Source: Synechococcus sp. BO 8801
Lineage (GTDB): Bacteria > Cyanobacteriota > Cyanobacteriia > PCC-6307 > Cyanobiaceae
Direction: 5' to 3'
Assembly (NCBI RefSeq): GCF_002252675.1
Contig: NZ_NQKY01000002.1
Coordinates: 124,001-188,000 of the forward strand
Length of the DNA: 64,000 nucleotides
A model generated the notes under the pieces. That model was given only the letters and a program-made list of their open reading frames with translations. It did not search any database and was not told where the DNA came from. The position numbers and the translations under genes are program-made. Positions 31,600 through 43,518 of this stretch are shown one piece after another. Positions within the stretch are counted from its first letter, which is position 1; every line of letters begins with the position of its first letter.

Positions 31600-33708
31600 T
31601 TGATCGCCGCCGTCACGAGCACCGGAGCCGCGCCGTCGGCAAGCGTCCCAGCGTCTGGAGCGAGCAGCAAGGGTGGAGGCTTCGCCTACCGGCCCGACAT
31701 CGACGCGCTGCGGGGTGCGGCGATGCTGGCGGTGCTGGTGTTCCACCTGAACAAGGGCTGGCTGCCCGGTGGTTTCACCGGGGTGGACATCTTCTTTGTG
31801 ATCTCGGGTTACGTGGTGATGGGCTCGCTGCTGGGCCAGGCGAGCAAGCCGCTGTGGCCCCGGCTGGGGAATTTCTATCTGCGGCGTGTGCGGCGTCTGC
31901 TGCCGAACCTGCTGGTGTGCCTGGCGGTGACGAGCCTGGGGGTGGCGATGCTGATCCCGCCGCTGGAGAGCGGGCCGTATTTCATCGTCGCCCTCAAGGC
32001 GCTGTTCGGGTGGTCGAACAACTACCTGATGGGGCAGCTGGATTACTTCGCGACGGATTCGGATCTGAATCCGTTCCTGCACACCTGGTCGCTGGGTGTG
32101 GAGCAGCAGTTCTACCTGGTGTTCCCGCTGCTGATGGTGGGGATCGGCTACGGGGTGCGGCGGAGCGTGCCGCTGCTGGCGGCGCTGATCGTGCTGTCGC
32201 TGGGTGCGAGCTGGTGGTGGACGCAGAGCGCGCCGATGGCGGCGTTTTTCCTGATGCCGAGCCGGCTGTGGGAACTGACGGTGGGCTCGCTGCTGCTGGT
32301 GTCGCAGCGGCGGGGTCTGCTGGGGGCGGAGTGGATGAAGGGCCGCTGGCCGCGGCTGGCGGGGGCGGCGCTGCTGCTATGGGCGGTGGTGATGACGTCG
32401 GAGCGTGAGGGCTTCCCGGTGCCCGGGGTGCTGCCGGCGGTGGTGGGGACGCTGCTGGTGCTGCAGGCGGGCCCGGGAGAGGGGGGGAGATTTCTGCCGG
32501 GACGCTGGCTGGAGCGGGTGCTGCTGACGTGCGGGCTGCTGTCGTATTCGCTGTACCTGTGGCACTGGCCGGTGATCGTGCTGCTGCGGTGGACGTGGGG
32601 GATGGAGACGTGGTGGCAGTACGTGGTGGCGGTGGCGGGGAGCGTGGTGCTGGCGGTGGCGGCGTACGGGCTGGTGGAGCAGCCGGTGCGGCGTTATCCA
32701 CTGAAGTGGTGGTGGGAGACGCTGCTGGCTGTGCTGGCGGTGGCGGGCCTGTGGACGGCCATCGACACCCTCCACTATTCGGTGCGCGGCCGCTTCTTCA
32801 TCGGCACCGACCGGGATCCGGTTCCCCTGCATGAACGGGTCCAGGAGTGGAATCCCACCCTGCCCGGCACCCGGATCGATCAGAACTGCGCCATTCCCTA
32901 CTGGACCCCCTACAGCCCCGCCAGCCGCTCCGATCTCGAACGCTGCAGCAAGCCCGGTCGGCCCGGTGCCGGGGAGATCTTCCTGCTGGGCGATTCCCAT
33001 GCCGAGCATCTGCTGCCGATGCTCGATCTGGTCACCGCCGCCACAGGCCAGCGCATCACCTTCACCAACAAGCGCTCCTGTTTCATCGATCCCCAGCTGA
33101 CGCTGTTCCTCAACAACCGTCCCTACAAGCCCTGCACCGATTTCGCCGCCGGGGAGATGGAGCGGGCTCTCGAACGTCTGAAGCCGGGGGACATCGTCAT
33201 GATCTCCAGCAACCTCAACAACTACCTGAGCAGCGCCGACCCCGGTGGCACCAGCCAGGGGCAGCCGGCTTACCTCTCAGGCCGGAGGCTTAACGTCGCT
33301 GAAATGCGTCAGGCCCACATTCTCAGCATGCGGGCCTATGCCCAGCGTCTGGCGGCCCGGGGCATCCAGCTGGTGCTGGTGGTCGACAATCCCACCCTCG
33401 CCCGTGAGATCGTGGCCTGCCCGAAGAATTCCGCCACCAGCTGCGCCCCCGACCCCGCCGCCACCGCCGCGGGCCAGCAGGCGGTGCGCCTCACCCTGGC
33501 GGCGGCGGCGGCGGGCCTGCCGAACGTGCATGTGTTCGACCCCACCCCCTATCTGCTGGGCCCGGATGGCCGCGTGCGCTACCGCAATGACCTGGGCAAG
33601 ATCATCTACTCCGATTCCCACCACCTGAGTGTCACGGGAAGTCGCTCGCTGGCGGGGCCGTTCCAGCGGTTCCTGTCCGAGGCGGGCCTGATTCCGGGGG
33701 GGCGCTGA
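31600..33708 (+). CDS. Membrane acyltransferase with C-terminal SGNH domain (tandem copy 1)
   Basis: This 702-residue OafA/YrhL-like protein starts at a TTG after a GGGGGG-rich ribosome-binding stretch; the next Met is inside the first helix. The N-terminal acyltransferase-3 domain (about 28-390) has DIDALRGAAMLAVLVFH, the FFVISGYVVMGSLL loop and RRVRRLLPNL. The C-terminal domain is SGNH-like, with LLGDSHAEH near 461 and DSHHLS near 672. Such proteins move acetyl or other acyl groups across the membrane onto glycans such as O-antigen. Its stop overlaps the start of copy 2 by one base. The membrane half is almost identical in DNA to copy 2, while the SGNH half is clearly different. Confidence 0.88.
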   Translation: MIAAVTSTGAAPSASVPASGASSKGGGFAYRPDIDALRGAAMLAVLVFHLNKGWLPGGFTGVDIFFVISGYVVMGSLLGQASKPLWPRLGNFYLRRVRRLLPNLLVCLAVTSLGVAMLIPPLESGPYFIVALKALFGWSNNYLMGQLDYFATDSDLNPFLHTWSLGVEQQFYLVFPLLMVGIGYGVRRSVPLLAALIVLSLGASWWWTQSAPMAAFFLMPSRLWELTVGSLLLVSQRRGLLGAEWMKGRWPRLAGAALLLWAVVMTSEREGFPVPGVLPAVVGTLLVLQAGPGEGGRFLPGRWLERVLLTCGLLSYSLYLWHWPVIVLLRWTWGMETWWQYVVAVAGSVVLAVAAYGLVEQPVRRYPLKWWWETLLAVLAVAGLWTAIDTLHYSVRGRFFIGTDRDPVPLHERVQEWNPTLPGTRIDQNCAIPYWTPYSPASRSDLERCSKPGRPGAGEIFLLGDSHAEHLLPMLDLVTAATGQRITFTNKRSCFIDPQLTLFLNNRPYKPCTDFAAGEMERALERLKPGDIVMISSNLNNYLSSADPGGTSQGQPAYLSGRRLNVAEMRQAHILSMRAYAQRLAARGIQLVLVVDNPTLAREIVACPKNSATSCAPDPAATAAGQQAVRLTLAAAAAGLPNVHVFDPTPYLLGPDGRVRYRNDLGKIIYSDSHHLSVTGSRSLAGPFQRFLSEAGLIPGGR
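31681..32755 (+). repeat. 1.07-kb direct repeat within acyltransferase copy 1
   Basis: This block covers the acyltransferase membrane domain and recurs at 33792-34866 (offset 2111). The first ~100 bases differ at several third positions. From about 31779 to 32755 I count only two differences in ~980 bases. Identity stops abruptly at GGGCCTGTGGA. Codons in the block favour G-ending forms (GCG, ACG, TCG, CCG, CTG, GTG), unlike the C-ending bias just after it. Confidence 0.9.
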
Positions 33709-35840
33709 TGGCGGTGGCCCCCACCGCCACGACCGGAGCCGCCGCAGCGGCGAGCGTCCCGGCGTCCGGAGGCGGCGGGAAGGGGGGAGCATTCGCCTAC
33801 CGGCCGGACATCGATGCGCTGCGGGGAGCGGCGATGCTGGCGGTGCTGGTGTTCCACCTGAACAAGGCCTGGCTGCCGGGTGGCTTCACCGGGGTGGACA
33901 TCTTCTTTGTGATCTCGGGTTACGTGGTGATGGGCTCGCTGCTGGGCCAGGCGAGCAAGCCGCTGTGGCCCCGGCTGGGGAATTTCTATCTGCGGCGTGT
34001 GCGGCGTCTGCTGCCGAACCTGCTGGTGTGCCTGGCGGTGACGAGCCTGGGGGTGGCGATGCTGATCCCGCCGCTGGAGAGCGGGCCGTATTTCATCGTC
34101 GCCCTCAAGGCGCTGTTCGGGTGGTCGAACAACTACCTGATGGGGCAGCTGGATTACTTCGCCACGGATTCGGATCTGAATCCGTTCCTGCACACCTGGT
34201 CGCTGGGTGTGGAGCAGCAGTTCTACCTGGTGTTCCCGCTGCTGATGGTGGGGATCGGCTACGGGGTGCGGCGGAGCGTGCCGCTGCTGGCGGCGCTGAT
34301 CGTGCTGTCGCTGGGTGCGAGCTGGTGGTGGACGCAGAGCGCGCCGATGGCGGCGTTTTTCCTGATGCCGAGCCGGCTGTGGGAACTGACGGTGGGCTCG
34401 CTGCTGCTGGTGTCGCAGCGGCGGGGTCTGCTGGGGGCGGAGTGGATGAAGGGCCGCTGGCCGCGGCTGGCGGGGGCGGCGCTGCTGCTGTGGGCGGTGG
34501 TGATGACGTCGGAGCGTGAGGGCTTCCCGGTGCCCGGGGTGCTGCCGGCGGTGGTGGGGACGCTGCTGGTGCTGCAGGCGGGCCCGGGAGAGGGGGGGAG
34601 ATTTCTGCCGGGACGCTGGCTGGAGCGGGTGCTGCTGACGTGCGGGCTGCTGTCGTATTCGCTGTACCTGTGGCACTGGCCGGTGATCGTGCTGCTGCGG
34701 TGGACGTGGGGGATGGAGACGTGGTGGCAGTACGTGGTGGCGGTGGCGGGGAGCGTGGTGCTGGCGGTGGCGGCGTACGGGCTGGTGGAGCAGCCGGTGC
34801 GGCGTTATCCACTGAAGTGGTGGTGGGAGACGCTGCTGGCTGTGCTGGCGGTGGCGGGCCTGTGGATCGGCATCGATGCCCTGCACCACCAGTTCCGCGG
34901 CAAGTTGTTTCTCGGCAAGGACGCCGATCCGGTGCCGATCAGCGAGCGCGTCCATGCCCTCAATCCCCTGATCCCGGGCACCGGCATCACCAGCGATTGC
35001 ACCGTGCCCACTGGCAAGCCCTACAACGCCACCACCCGGCCGAACTTCGACAAGTGCAACCGGCCCGGCACCCCCGGCGCCCGGGAGATCTTCTTGCTCG
35101 GTGATTCCCATGCCCAGCACCTGCTGCCGATGCTGGATGCGGTGACCGCCCGCACCGGTCAGCGGCTCACCTTCGCCGCCATGGGCGCCTGCCTGATCGA
35201 TCCGCAGCTCACGGTCACCTGGCAGCAGGGCCGCTACGAATCCTGCCGCCAGTTCTCGGCCGGCGAGATGGAGCGCTCCCTGCAGCGCCTCCAGCCGGGG
35301 GACATCGTCCTGGTCTCGGGCTTCCTGCACAACTACCTGGCCAGCAACGACCTGGAGGGCCGGGGCTACGGCGCCCCCACCTACCTGGGCCAGCGCCGCC
35401 TGCGCATCGCCGAGGTGCGGCGGGCCTGGGTGGGGGGCATGCGGGCCTACGCCGAGCGGCTGGCGGCCCGGGGCATCCAGCTGGTGCTGGTGGTCGACAA
35501 CCCGTCCCTGGCCAGGGAGCCGGTGGCCTGTCAGGACCCTGCCGGCAGCAGCTGCGCCGGCGATGCCGCCACCACCGCCCGGATGCGGGCGACCCTGGGC
35601 AGGCTGCTCGCCGAAGTGGCCGCCGGCCTTCCCAACGTCCATGTCTTCGACCCCACCCCCTACCTGGTGGGTCCCGATGGGCGGGTGGTGTACCGCCGGC
35701 CCGACGGCACGCCGCTCTACGCCGATTCCCACCACCTGAGCGTGTCGGGGAGCCGTTCCCTGGCAGCCCCGTTCGAGCGTTTTCTCCAGCAGCAGGGCCT
35801 CACCAGCCCCCGGCCCACCCTTTCCCCCCCGTCGCCATGA
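33708..35840 (+). CDS. Membrane acyltransferase with C-terminal SGNH domain (tandem copy 2)
   Basis: This 710-residue tandem paralogue starts at ATG 33708, overlapping the copy 1 stop (TGATG). The acyltransferase-3 domain is virtually identical to copy 1. The SGNH domain (LLGDSHAQH near 463, DSHHLS near 672) is only moderately similar, with new loops such as KFNCTV-like changes around GITSDCTVPTGKP. Different SGNH partners on one shared translocating domain suggest two acceptor or acyl specificities. It overlaps the aldose-epimerase-like gene by 4 nt (ATGA), so all three are likely one operon with copy 1. Confidence 0.88.
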   Translation: MAVAPTATTGAAAAASVPASGGGGKGGAFAYRPDIDALRGAAMLAVLVFHLNKAWLPGGFTGVDIFFVISGYVVMGSLLGQASKPLWPRLGNFYLRRVRRLLPNLLVCLAVTSLGVAMLIPPLESGPYFIVALKALFGWSNNYLMGQLDYFATDSDLNPFLHTWSLGVEQQFYLVFPLLMVGIGYGVRRSVPLLAALIVLSLGASWWWTQSAPMAAFFLMPSRLWELTVGSLLLVSQRRGLLGAEWMKGRWPRLAGAALLLWAVVMTSEREGFPVPGVLPAVVGTLLVLQAGPGEGGRFLPGRWLERVLLTCGLLSYSLYLWHWPVIVLLRWTWGMETWWQYVVAVAGSVVLAVAAYGLVEQPVRRYPLKWWWETLLAVLAVAGLWIGIDALHHQFRGKLFLGKDADPVPISERVHALNPLIPGTGITSDCTVPTGKPYNATTRPNFDKCNRPGTPGAREIFLLGDSHAQHLLPMLDAVTARTGQRLTFAAMGACLIDPQLTVTWQQGRYESCRQFSAGEMERSLQRLQPGDIVLVSGFLHNYLASNDLEGRGYGAPTYLGQRRLRIAEVRRAWVGGMRAYAERLAARGIQLVLVVDNPSLAREPVACQDPAGSSCAGDAATTARMRATLGRLLAEVAAGLPNVHVFDPTPYLVGPDGRVVYRRPDGTPLYADSHHLSVSGSRSLAAPFERFLQQQGLTSPRPTLSPPSP
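33792..34866 (+). repeat. 1.07-kb direct repeat within acyltransferase copy 2
   Basis: This is the partner of 31681-32755. Only two single-base differences were seen over the last ~980 bases (one at a third position GCG/GCC, one CTA/CTG), showing very recent duplication or ongoing gene conversion. Confidence 0.9.
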
Positions 35841-36678
35841 CCCTGCAACCCCCCACCGGGGACTCCCCCCACTGGCGCTTCACCGATCCGGCCAGCGGCG
35901 ATGTGCTCACGGTCGCCCCCGAGCGCGGCGGGCTGGTCACCGGCTGGTGCTGCGGCGGCAGCGACGTCCTCTACTTCGATGCGGAGCGCTTCGCCGACCC
36001 CGCCAAATCGGTGCGGGGCGGGATCCCCGTGCTCTTCCCCATCTGCGGCAACCTGCCCGGCGACGCGCTCGTGCTGAGTCAGGGGCGCTTCCCGCTGCCC
36101 CAGCACGGGTTCGCAAGGAATCTGCCCTGGTCCATCGCCCCGCTCGCCGACGGCAGCGGCGTGGCCCTGCGCCTCGAGGACGGCCCGGAGAGCCGCCCCC
36201 ATTTCCCCTTCGCCTTCGCCTTGGAGCTGGAGCTGCGGCTGCAGCCCTCGGCCCTGGCGATCACGGCCCGGATCAGCCACAAGGGCGAGGCCGGCACCGA
36301 TCCCCTGCCCTTCAGCCTGGGCCTGCACCCCTACATCGCCGTCGCCGACCTGTCCCAGGTGCGGCTCGAAGGCCTGCCGGCGGACTGCTTCGACCACCTC
36401 ACCATGGCTCCGGCCGTCACCGCCGATCAGCTCTCCCGGCTGGAACAGGGCGTCGATTTCCTCTGCAGCGGCCGGGGCCCGGTGCGGCTGGTGGATCCGG
36501 CGGGAGGCCGGGCGGTGACGCTGCATCCCGCCGCTCCGATGGATCTGGTGGTGGTGTGGAGCGATCCGCCCCGGCCGATGCTCTGTCTGGAGCCCTGGAG
36601 CGGCCCGCGGGGGGCCCTGAGCACGGGCGAACGGCGCCTGCTGGTGCCCCCCGGGGACTCCCTGGAGCTGGGGTGCCG

Positions 36679-36700
<22 letters not shown>
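35837..36700 (+). CDS. Aldose 1-epimerase-like protein
   Basis: This 287-residue protein has the galactose-mutarotase fold pattern: the HGFARNLPWS motif near 90-100, a later GLHPYIAV with a likely catalytic His, and an acidic LEPWSG near the end. The family includes aldose and glucose-6-phosphate 1-epimerases; the short form suggests the YeaD-like hexose-6-phosphate mutarotase type. Its ATG overlaps the acyltransferase copy 2 stop, and its last 22 nt overlap converging glcE. It may feed sugar anomers to metabolism; a surface role is possible from operon context. Confidence 0.8.
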
Positions 36701-37902
<1,202 letters not shown>

Positions 37903-37916
37903 GGCACGATGGTGCC

Positions 37917-39335
37917 ATGGCGCAGGCAGCCCAGGCGATCAAGATCGTGGTGATCGACGACGATCCCACCGGCTCCCAGACCGTGCACGGCTGTCCGTTG
38001 CTGCTGCGCTGGGACGCTGAGACGCTCGCCGCCGGCCTGGCCCACCCGTCGCCGCTGCTGTTCCTGCTGGCCAACACCCGCGCCCTGGCGCCGGCCGAGG
38101 CGGCCGACCGGGTGCGGCAGATCTGCCGGGCCCTCCGGCCCGCCCTGGAGCGGGCGATGGCCGCCGGCACCATCAGCAGCTGGCTGGTGGTGAGCCGGGG
38201 CGATTCCACCCTGCGGGGCCACTTCCCCCTGGAGGTGGAGGTGATCGCCGCGGAGCTCGGCCCCTTCGACGCCACCCTGCTGGTGCCGGCCTTCCTGGAG
38301 GGGGGGCGCACCACCGTCGATGGGGTCCATCGGCTCCATGGCCAGCCCGTGCACGAGAGCCCGTTCGCCCGGGACGGACTGTTCGCCTACGGAACCAGCC
38401 ATCTGCCGGACTGGGTGGAGGAGAAGAGCGGCGGCCGCATCCCCGCCACCGCCGTGGACCGCATCGGCTGGCGGGAGCTGGACGCCGGCGGCCCCGCCCT
38501 CATGGGCCACCTGGCCTCCCTGGAGCGCAATGTCTGCGTGGCGGTGGATGGGGGTTCCACCCAGCAGCTGGCGGCCCTGGCCGCCGCGGTGCGCTCCCTG
38601 AGTGCGGCCGGGGGGTCAACGCCAGCGGGCGATGGGCCCGGGGAGGGGCGTCCCCGCCGCTTCCTGTTCCAGTGCGCCGCCAGCCTGATCCAGGCCCTGG
38701 CTGCGCTGCCGCCCCAGCCGCTGGCGCCGGCGGCCCTGGCGTCCCTGCGCCGCCGCGGCGGCGCAGGCCCCCTGCCGGGGCTGGTGCTGGTGGGCTCCCA
38801 CGTGCCCCTGGCCGACCGGCAGCTGGAGCGGCTGCTGGCGGAGCCGGACTGCGTCGGGGTGGAGCTGGAGGTGAGCAAGGTCCAGCGGCTGCTGGAGGGC
38901 CCGGAACCCGTCTTGCTGCTGGCCTCCCTGGAGCAGGCCTGGGCTCGGCGCCTGGCGGAGGTGCTGGCCGGGGGGCACACGCCGGTGCTCTACACCAGCC
39001 GTGGTGAGGCCCGCTGCCGCCATGCCGGCGAGCGCCGGGCGCTGGGCCTGGCCCTGGCGGGGGCGATGGCGCGGCTGGCGGCCGCTCTGGCCCCCGCCCT
39101 GGGCTACCTGATCAGCAAGGGGGGCATCACCACCCACACCCTGCTGGCCGACGGGCTGGATCTGGAGCAGGTGGAGCTCCAGGGCCAGTTGCTGCCGGGG
39201 CTGTCCCTGGTGCTGGCCGCCCAGGGAGTCCATCAGGGGCCCCTGCCCGTGCTCACCTTTCCCGGCAATCTCGGCGACGAGGGCACCCTGTGGGAGGCCT
39301 GGCGGCGGATGGAGGCTCAGGCCGGGCCGGCGTAG
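37917..39335 (+). CDS. Four-carbon acid sugar kinase family protein
   Basis: This 472-residue protein has the two-domain DUF1537 layout. The N-terminal substrate domain begins VVIDDDPTGSQTVHG and contains SRGDSTLRGHFPLE. The C-terminal nucleotide domain has GYLISKGGITTHTLL and TFPGNLGDEGTLW. Characterised members phosphorylate four-carbon acid sugars such as threonate or erythronate, usually beside dehydrogenases. Here it lies between glcE and glcF, its start 14 nt from glcE and its stop overlapping glcF by 19 nt. A link to two- or four-carbon acid metabolism is inferred from that nested position. Confidence 0.85.
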   Translation: MAQAAQAIKIVVIDDDPTGSQTVHGCPLLLRWDAETLAAGLAHPSPLLFLLANTRALAPAEAADRVRQICRALRPALERAMAAGTISSWLVVSRGDSTLRGHFPLEVEVIAAELGPFDATLLVPAFLEGGRTTVDGVHRLHGQPVHESPFARDGLFAYGTSHLPDWVEEKSGGRIPATAVDRIGWRELDAGGPALMGHLASLERNVCVAVDGGSTQQLAALAAAVRSLSAAGGSTPAGDGPGEGRPRRFLFQCAASLIQALAALPPQPLAPAALASLRRRGGAGPLPGLVLVGSHVPLADRQLERLLAEPDCVGVELEVSKVQRLLEGPEPVLLLASLEQAWARRLAEVLAGGHTPVLYTSRGEARCRHAGERRALGLALAGAMARLAAALAPALGYLISKGGITTHTLLADGLDLEQVELQGQLLPGLSLVLAAQGVHQGPLPVLTFPGNLGDEGTLWEAWRRMEAQAGPA

Positions 39336-40699
39336 CTGCGATCCAGCAGTTCGATCGGATGGACCACCGGCAGCGGCCGCTGCTGCGCCGCCATGGCCTG
39401 GCGGATCTGGAGCGTGCAGCCGATGTTGGCGCTCACGGCCAGCTGGGCCCCGGTGCCGCTCAGATCCGCGGCCTTGATCCGGCCCAGTTCGGCGGCCTCC
39501 TCCGGCTGGACCAGGTTGTAGATGCCCGCACTGCCGCAGCAGACGCCGGCCTCGGTGGCTTCGCGGATCCGCACATGGGGGATCCGGCCCAGCAGGCGCC
39601 GGGGCTGGGCCGCCAGGCCCTGGCCGTGGAGCTGGTGGCAGGCATCGTGGTAGGCCAGCTCCACGGGTCGCTCGGCGCTGGCGGGGGTGCCGTCGTCGTG
39701 GAGGAGGGGCCGCAGCCCCGCCTGGAAGTCCTCGCTGAGCCCGACCGTGTCGAGGAATTCCTGCAGGTCGGCCACCGTGCCCAGCACGGGGTGGCGGGTG
39801 CCCAGGATCTGCCCGTAGGCCTTCAGGGTGTGGCCGCAGCCCGAGGCCGCCACCAGCAGGGCATCGAGGGGTTCGGGGCCCGCCGCCCGCCCCGGGCCGA
39901 TCACCGCCTCGAAGCTGGCCATCAGGGCCGCCGCCAGTTCCCGGGTCTGCTCCAGTTCCCCCTGGTGGTGGGTCATGGCGCCGCAGCAGCCCTGGTCGGG
40001 GGGGATCACCACCTCGATGCCGTTGGCGGCCAGCACCCGGATGGCGGCGGCGTTGACCCCCGGCTCGAAGACCCGTTGCACGCAGCCGAGCACCAGCCCG
40101 ACCCGGTGGCGGCGGGGACCCACGGCCGGCACCAGCACGGGCCAGTCGTCACGGAAGGACTGCGCCGGCAGGGGCGGCAGCAGGGTCTCCATCGCCGCGA
40201 TCTGCGGCCCGAAGAGCCTGGTCAGGCCGCTGCGGCGTGCCAGGGCCTGCAGGGGCGTGCCGGCGTAGGCCCGCAGGGGGGCCAGCAGGGCCCGCAGCCG
40301 CCCGGGGTAGGGGAGCAGGGCGAACAGCAGCCGCCGGAAGGTGCGCTGGCCGGGGCTGCGCAGCTCGGGCGCGTTCAGCCGCGGCCGCATGGTCTCGATC
40401 AGCTCGTCGTAGCGCACGCCGGCCGGACAGGCGGTGACGCAGGCGAAGCAGCCCAGGCAGGTGTCGAAGTGCTTCGCGACCGTGGCATCCAGGGTCAGCT
40501 CGCCGGCGTCGATGGCCTTGAGGGCATGGATGCGCCCCCGGGGCGAGTCCATCTCGGTCCCCAGCACCCGGTAGCTGGCGCAGGTGGGCAGGCAGAAACC
40601 GCAGTGGACGCAGGGGTCGGCGGCGATGAAGCCGGCCCCTGGCGCCCCGGCAGCCTGGGATCCGCTGGTCGCGATGGACGGAAGGCTCATGCGGCCCAT
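39317..40699 (-). CDS. glcF: Glycolate oxidase/dehydrogenase iron-sulfur subunit
   Basis: This protein is about 460 residues. N-terminal 4Fe-4S motifs CVHCGFCLPTC and CLGCFACVTACP are followed by two CCG-type domains (GCVQRVFEPG...GCCGAMTHHQG and a second with AGVCCGSAGIYNL). This is the electron-transfer subunit of the GlcDEF glycolate enzyme, or a LutA/GlpC-like relative; the nearby glcE favours GlcF. ATG 40699 or 40690 are both possible. A much longer upstream frame overlaps icd on the same strand and is not used. It lies 36 nt downstream of icd. Confidence 0.88.
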   Translation of the reverse strand: MGRMSLPSIATSGSQAAGAPGAGFIAADPCVHCGFCLPTCASYRVLGTEMDSPRGRIHALKAIDAGELTLDATVAKHFDTCLGCFACVTACPAGVRYDELIETMRPRLNAPELRSPGQRTFRRLLFALLPYPGRLRALLAPLRAYAGTPLQALARRSGLTRLFGPQIAAMETLLPPLPAQSFRDDWPVLVPAVGPRRHRVGLVLGCVQRVFEPGVNAAAIRVLAANGIEVVIPPDQGCCGAMTHHQGELEQTRELAAALMASFEAVIGPGRAAGPEPLDALLVAASGCGHTLKAYGQILGTRHPVLGTVADLQEFLDTVGLSEDFQAGLRPLLHDDGTPASAERPVELAYHDACHQLHGQGLAAQPRRLLGRIPHVRIREATEAGVCCGSAGIYNLVQPEEAAELGRIKAADLSGTGAQLAVSANIGCTLQIRQAMAAQQRPLPVVHPIELLDRSYAGPA

Positions 40700-40734
40700 T
40701 GTGATCGCTCGTGCGGGCCCCCAGGCCCCTGGCT

Positions 40735-42165
<1,431 letters not shown>

Positions 42166-42235
42166 TGAGTCGGCACGGAACACGCCGATGAGCCTAGGTT
42201 TCGGACACATTGGCTTTCTGCTCAGGGGAAACGGC

Positions 42236-42688
42236 ATGAATGCGGCCGACCAGGCCCGATCGGTGGAACTGGCCGCCGCGATCGCCGCGGTGGTGGGGCA
42301 CTTCCGCCTGCATTTCCCCGCCGCCCGGGCCAACCTGACCCCCTGGCGCGACGATCCCCTCACCCGGGCCTTCGATGAGCGGGAGACACTGGATCTCTCC
42401 TTCCACTTCCCCGGCTGGAGCCCCCGCCTGCAGTGCCGCTCGCTGCTGGTGCAGCTGCGCCTGGAGCGGGCGCCGGTCGGATCGGGCGAACGGCCCCGGC
42501 TGCTGGGGGTGCTGATCCGCGGGCTCACCTACGAATCGGAGCGCTGGCGCCTGGCCACGGTGGGGGACTGGCAGCCCTCCGGGTCCCATCTCCCCGCCGA
42601 GGAGGTGGTCGGCGTGCTGCAGCAGGTGTGCCGGGAGCTGTTCGATCTCTTTGGCGATGTGTCGGCCGGCGGCACCCGGGCCGCGTAA
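42236..42688 (+). CDS. Hypothetical protein upstream of heme oxygenase
   Basis: This 150-residue soluble protein starts at ATG 42236; the longer frame lies antisense to icd and is not used. It has an N-terminal helix, then an alternating hydrophobic pattern ([21 protein letters not shown]), then [18 protein letters not shown] and a C-terminal helix [13 protein letters not shown]. No family was recognised. It runs toward ho1 with a 76-nt gap and could be cotranscribed with it. Confidence 0.6.
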   Translation: MNAADQARSVELAAAIAAVVGHFRLHFPAARANLTPWRDDPLTRAFDERETLDLSFHFPGWSPRLQCRSLLVQLRLERAPVGSGERPRLLGVLIRGLTYESERWRLATVGDWQPSGSHLPAEEVVGVLQQVCRELFDLFGDVSAGGTRAA

Positions 42689-42764
42689 TCCTTCGCAACC
42701 TTGCCGCGTCGCCCCGCAGGCCCCACCTACGTTTGTACGTCTGCCCGCGCAGCCTCCCGATCCC

Positions 42765-43478
42765 ATGCCCGTCGCCCTTGCTTCCCAACTCCGTGAGGGA
42801 ACGAAGAAAGCCCACACCATGGCCGAGAACACCGGCTTCGTGAGCTGTTTCCTCAAGGGGGTCGTCGACAAGGCCAGCTATCGCACCCTGGTCGCCGACC
42901 TGTGGTTCGTCTACAGCGCCATGGAGGAGGAGATCGGCAAGCTGGCCGACCATCCGGTGGTCGGTCCGATCGCTTCACCCGAGCTCAACCGCCGCGAAAC
43001 CCTCGAGGCCGATCTCACCTTCTATTTCGGTGGCGACTGGCGCCAGCAGATCCGCGCCACCCCCGGCGCCCAGGAGTATGTGGCCCGCCTGCACCAGGTG
43101 GCGCGGGAGTGCCCCGAGCTGCTGGTCGGCCACCACTACACCCGCTACATCGGCGACCTCTCCGGCGGCCAGATCCTCAAGAACATCGCCCAGAAGGCGA
43201 TGAACCTGGGTGAGCACGATGGCCTGCGCTTCTACGAATTCGACGCCATCGACGACGAAAAGGCCTTCAAGGCCAACTACCGCGCCACCCTCGACAGCCT
43301 GCCCATCGACCAGGCCATGGCCGACCGGATCGTGGCCGAGGCCAACGAAGCCTTCCACTGCAACATGAAGATGTTCCAGGAGCTGGAAGGCAATCTGGTG
43401 GCGGCGATCGGCAAGGTGCTGTTCGGCTTCCTCACCCGCCGCACCCGCGCCGGCAGCACCGAGGCCGTGCCCGCCTAG
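42765..43478 (+). CDS. ho1: Heme oxygenase
   Basis: This 237-residue enzyme opens heme to biliverdin IXalpha using ferredoxin, the first step to phycobilins. ATG 42765 begins MPVALASQLREGT. The proximal heme His is in KKAHTMAENTG, and the distal helix has GDLSGGQILKNIA. The basic tail and length match cyanobacterial HO1. No bilin reductase or phycobiliprotein gene is adjacent here. Confidence 0.96.
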   Translation: MPVALASQLREGTKKAHTMAENTGFVSCFLKGVVDKASYRTLVADLWFVYSAMEEEIGKLADHPVVGPIASPELNRRETLEADLTFYFGGDWRQQIRATPGAQEYVARLHQVARECPELLVGHHYTRYIGDLSGGQILKNIAQKAMNLGEHDGLRFYEFDAIDDEKAFKANYRATLDSLPIDQAMADRIVAEANEAFHCNMKMFQELEGNLVAAIGKVLFGFLTRRTRAGSTEAVPA

Positions 43479-43518
43479 GTTTCCCAGGCCAGCGGCGGCC
43501 GCCGCCCCTCCGAACCGC

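Noticed and set aside
31600-35840. Tandem acyltransferases as an assembly duplication error
   Set aside because: The C-terminal halves and the N-terminal leaders differ, and each gene is complete with its own start, so a simple collapsed or repeated contig does not explain it; long-read confirmation would still help.
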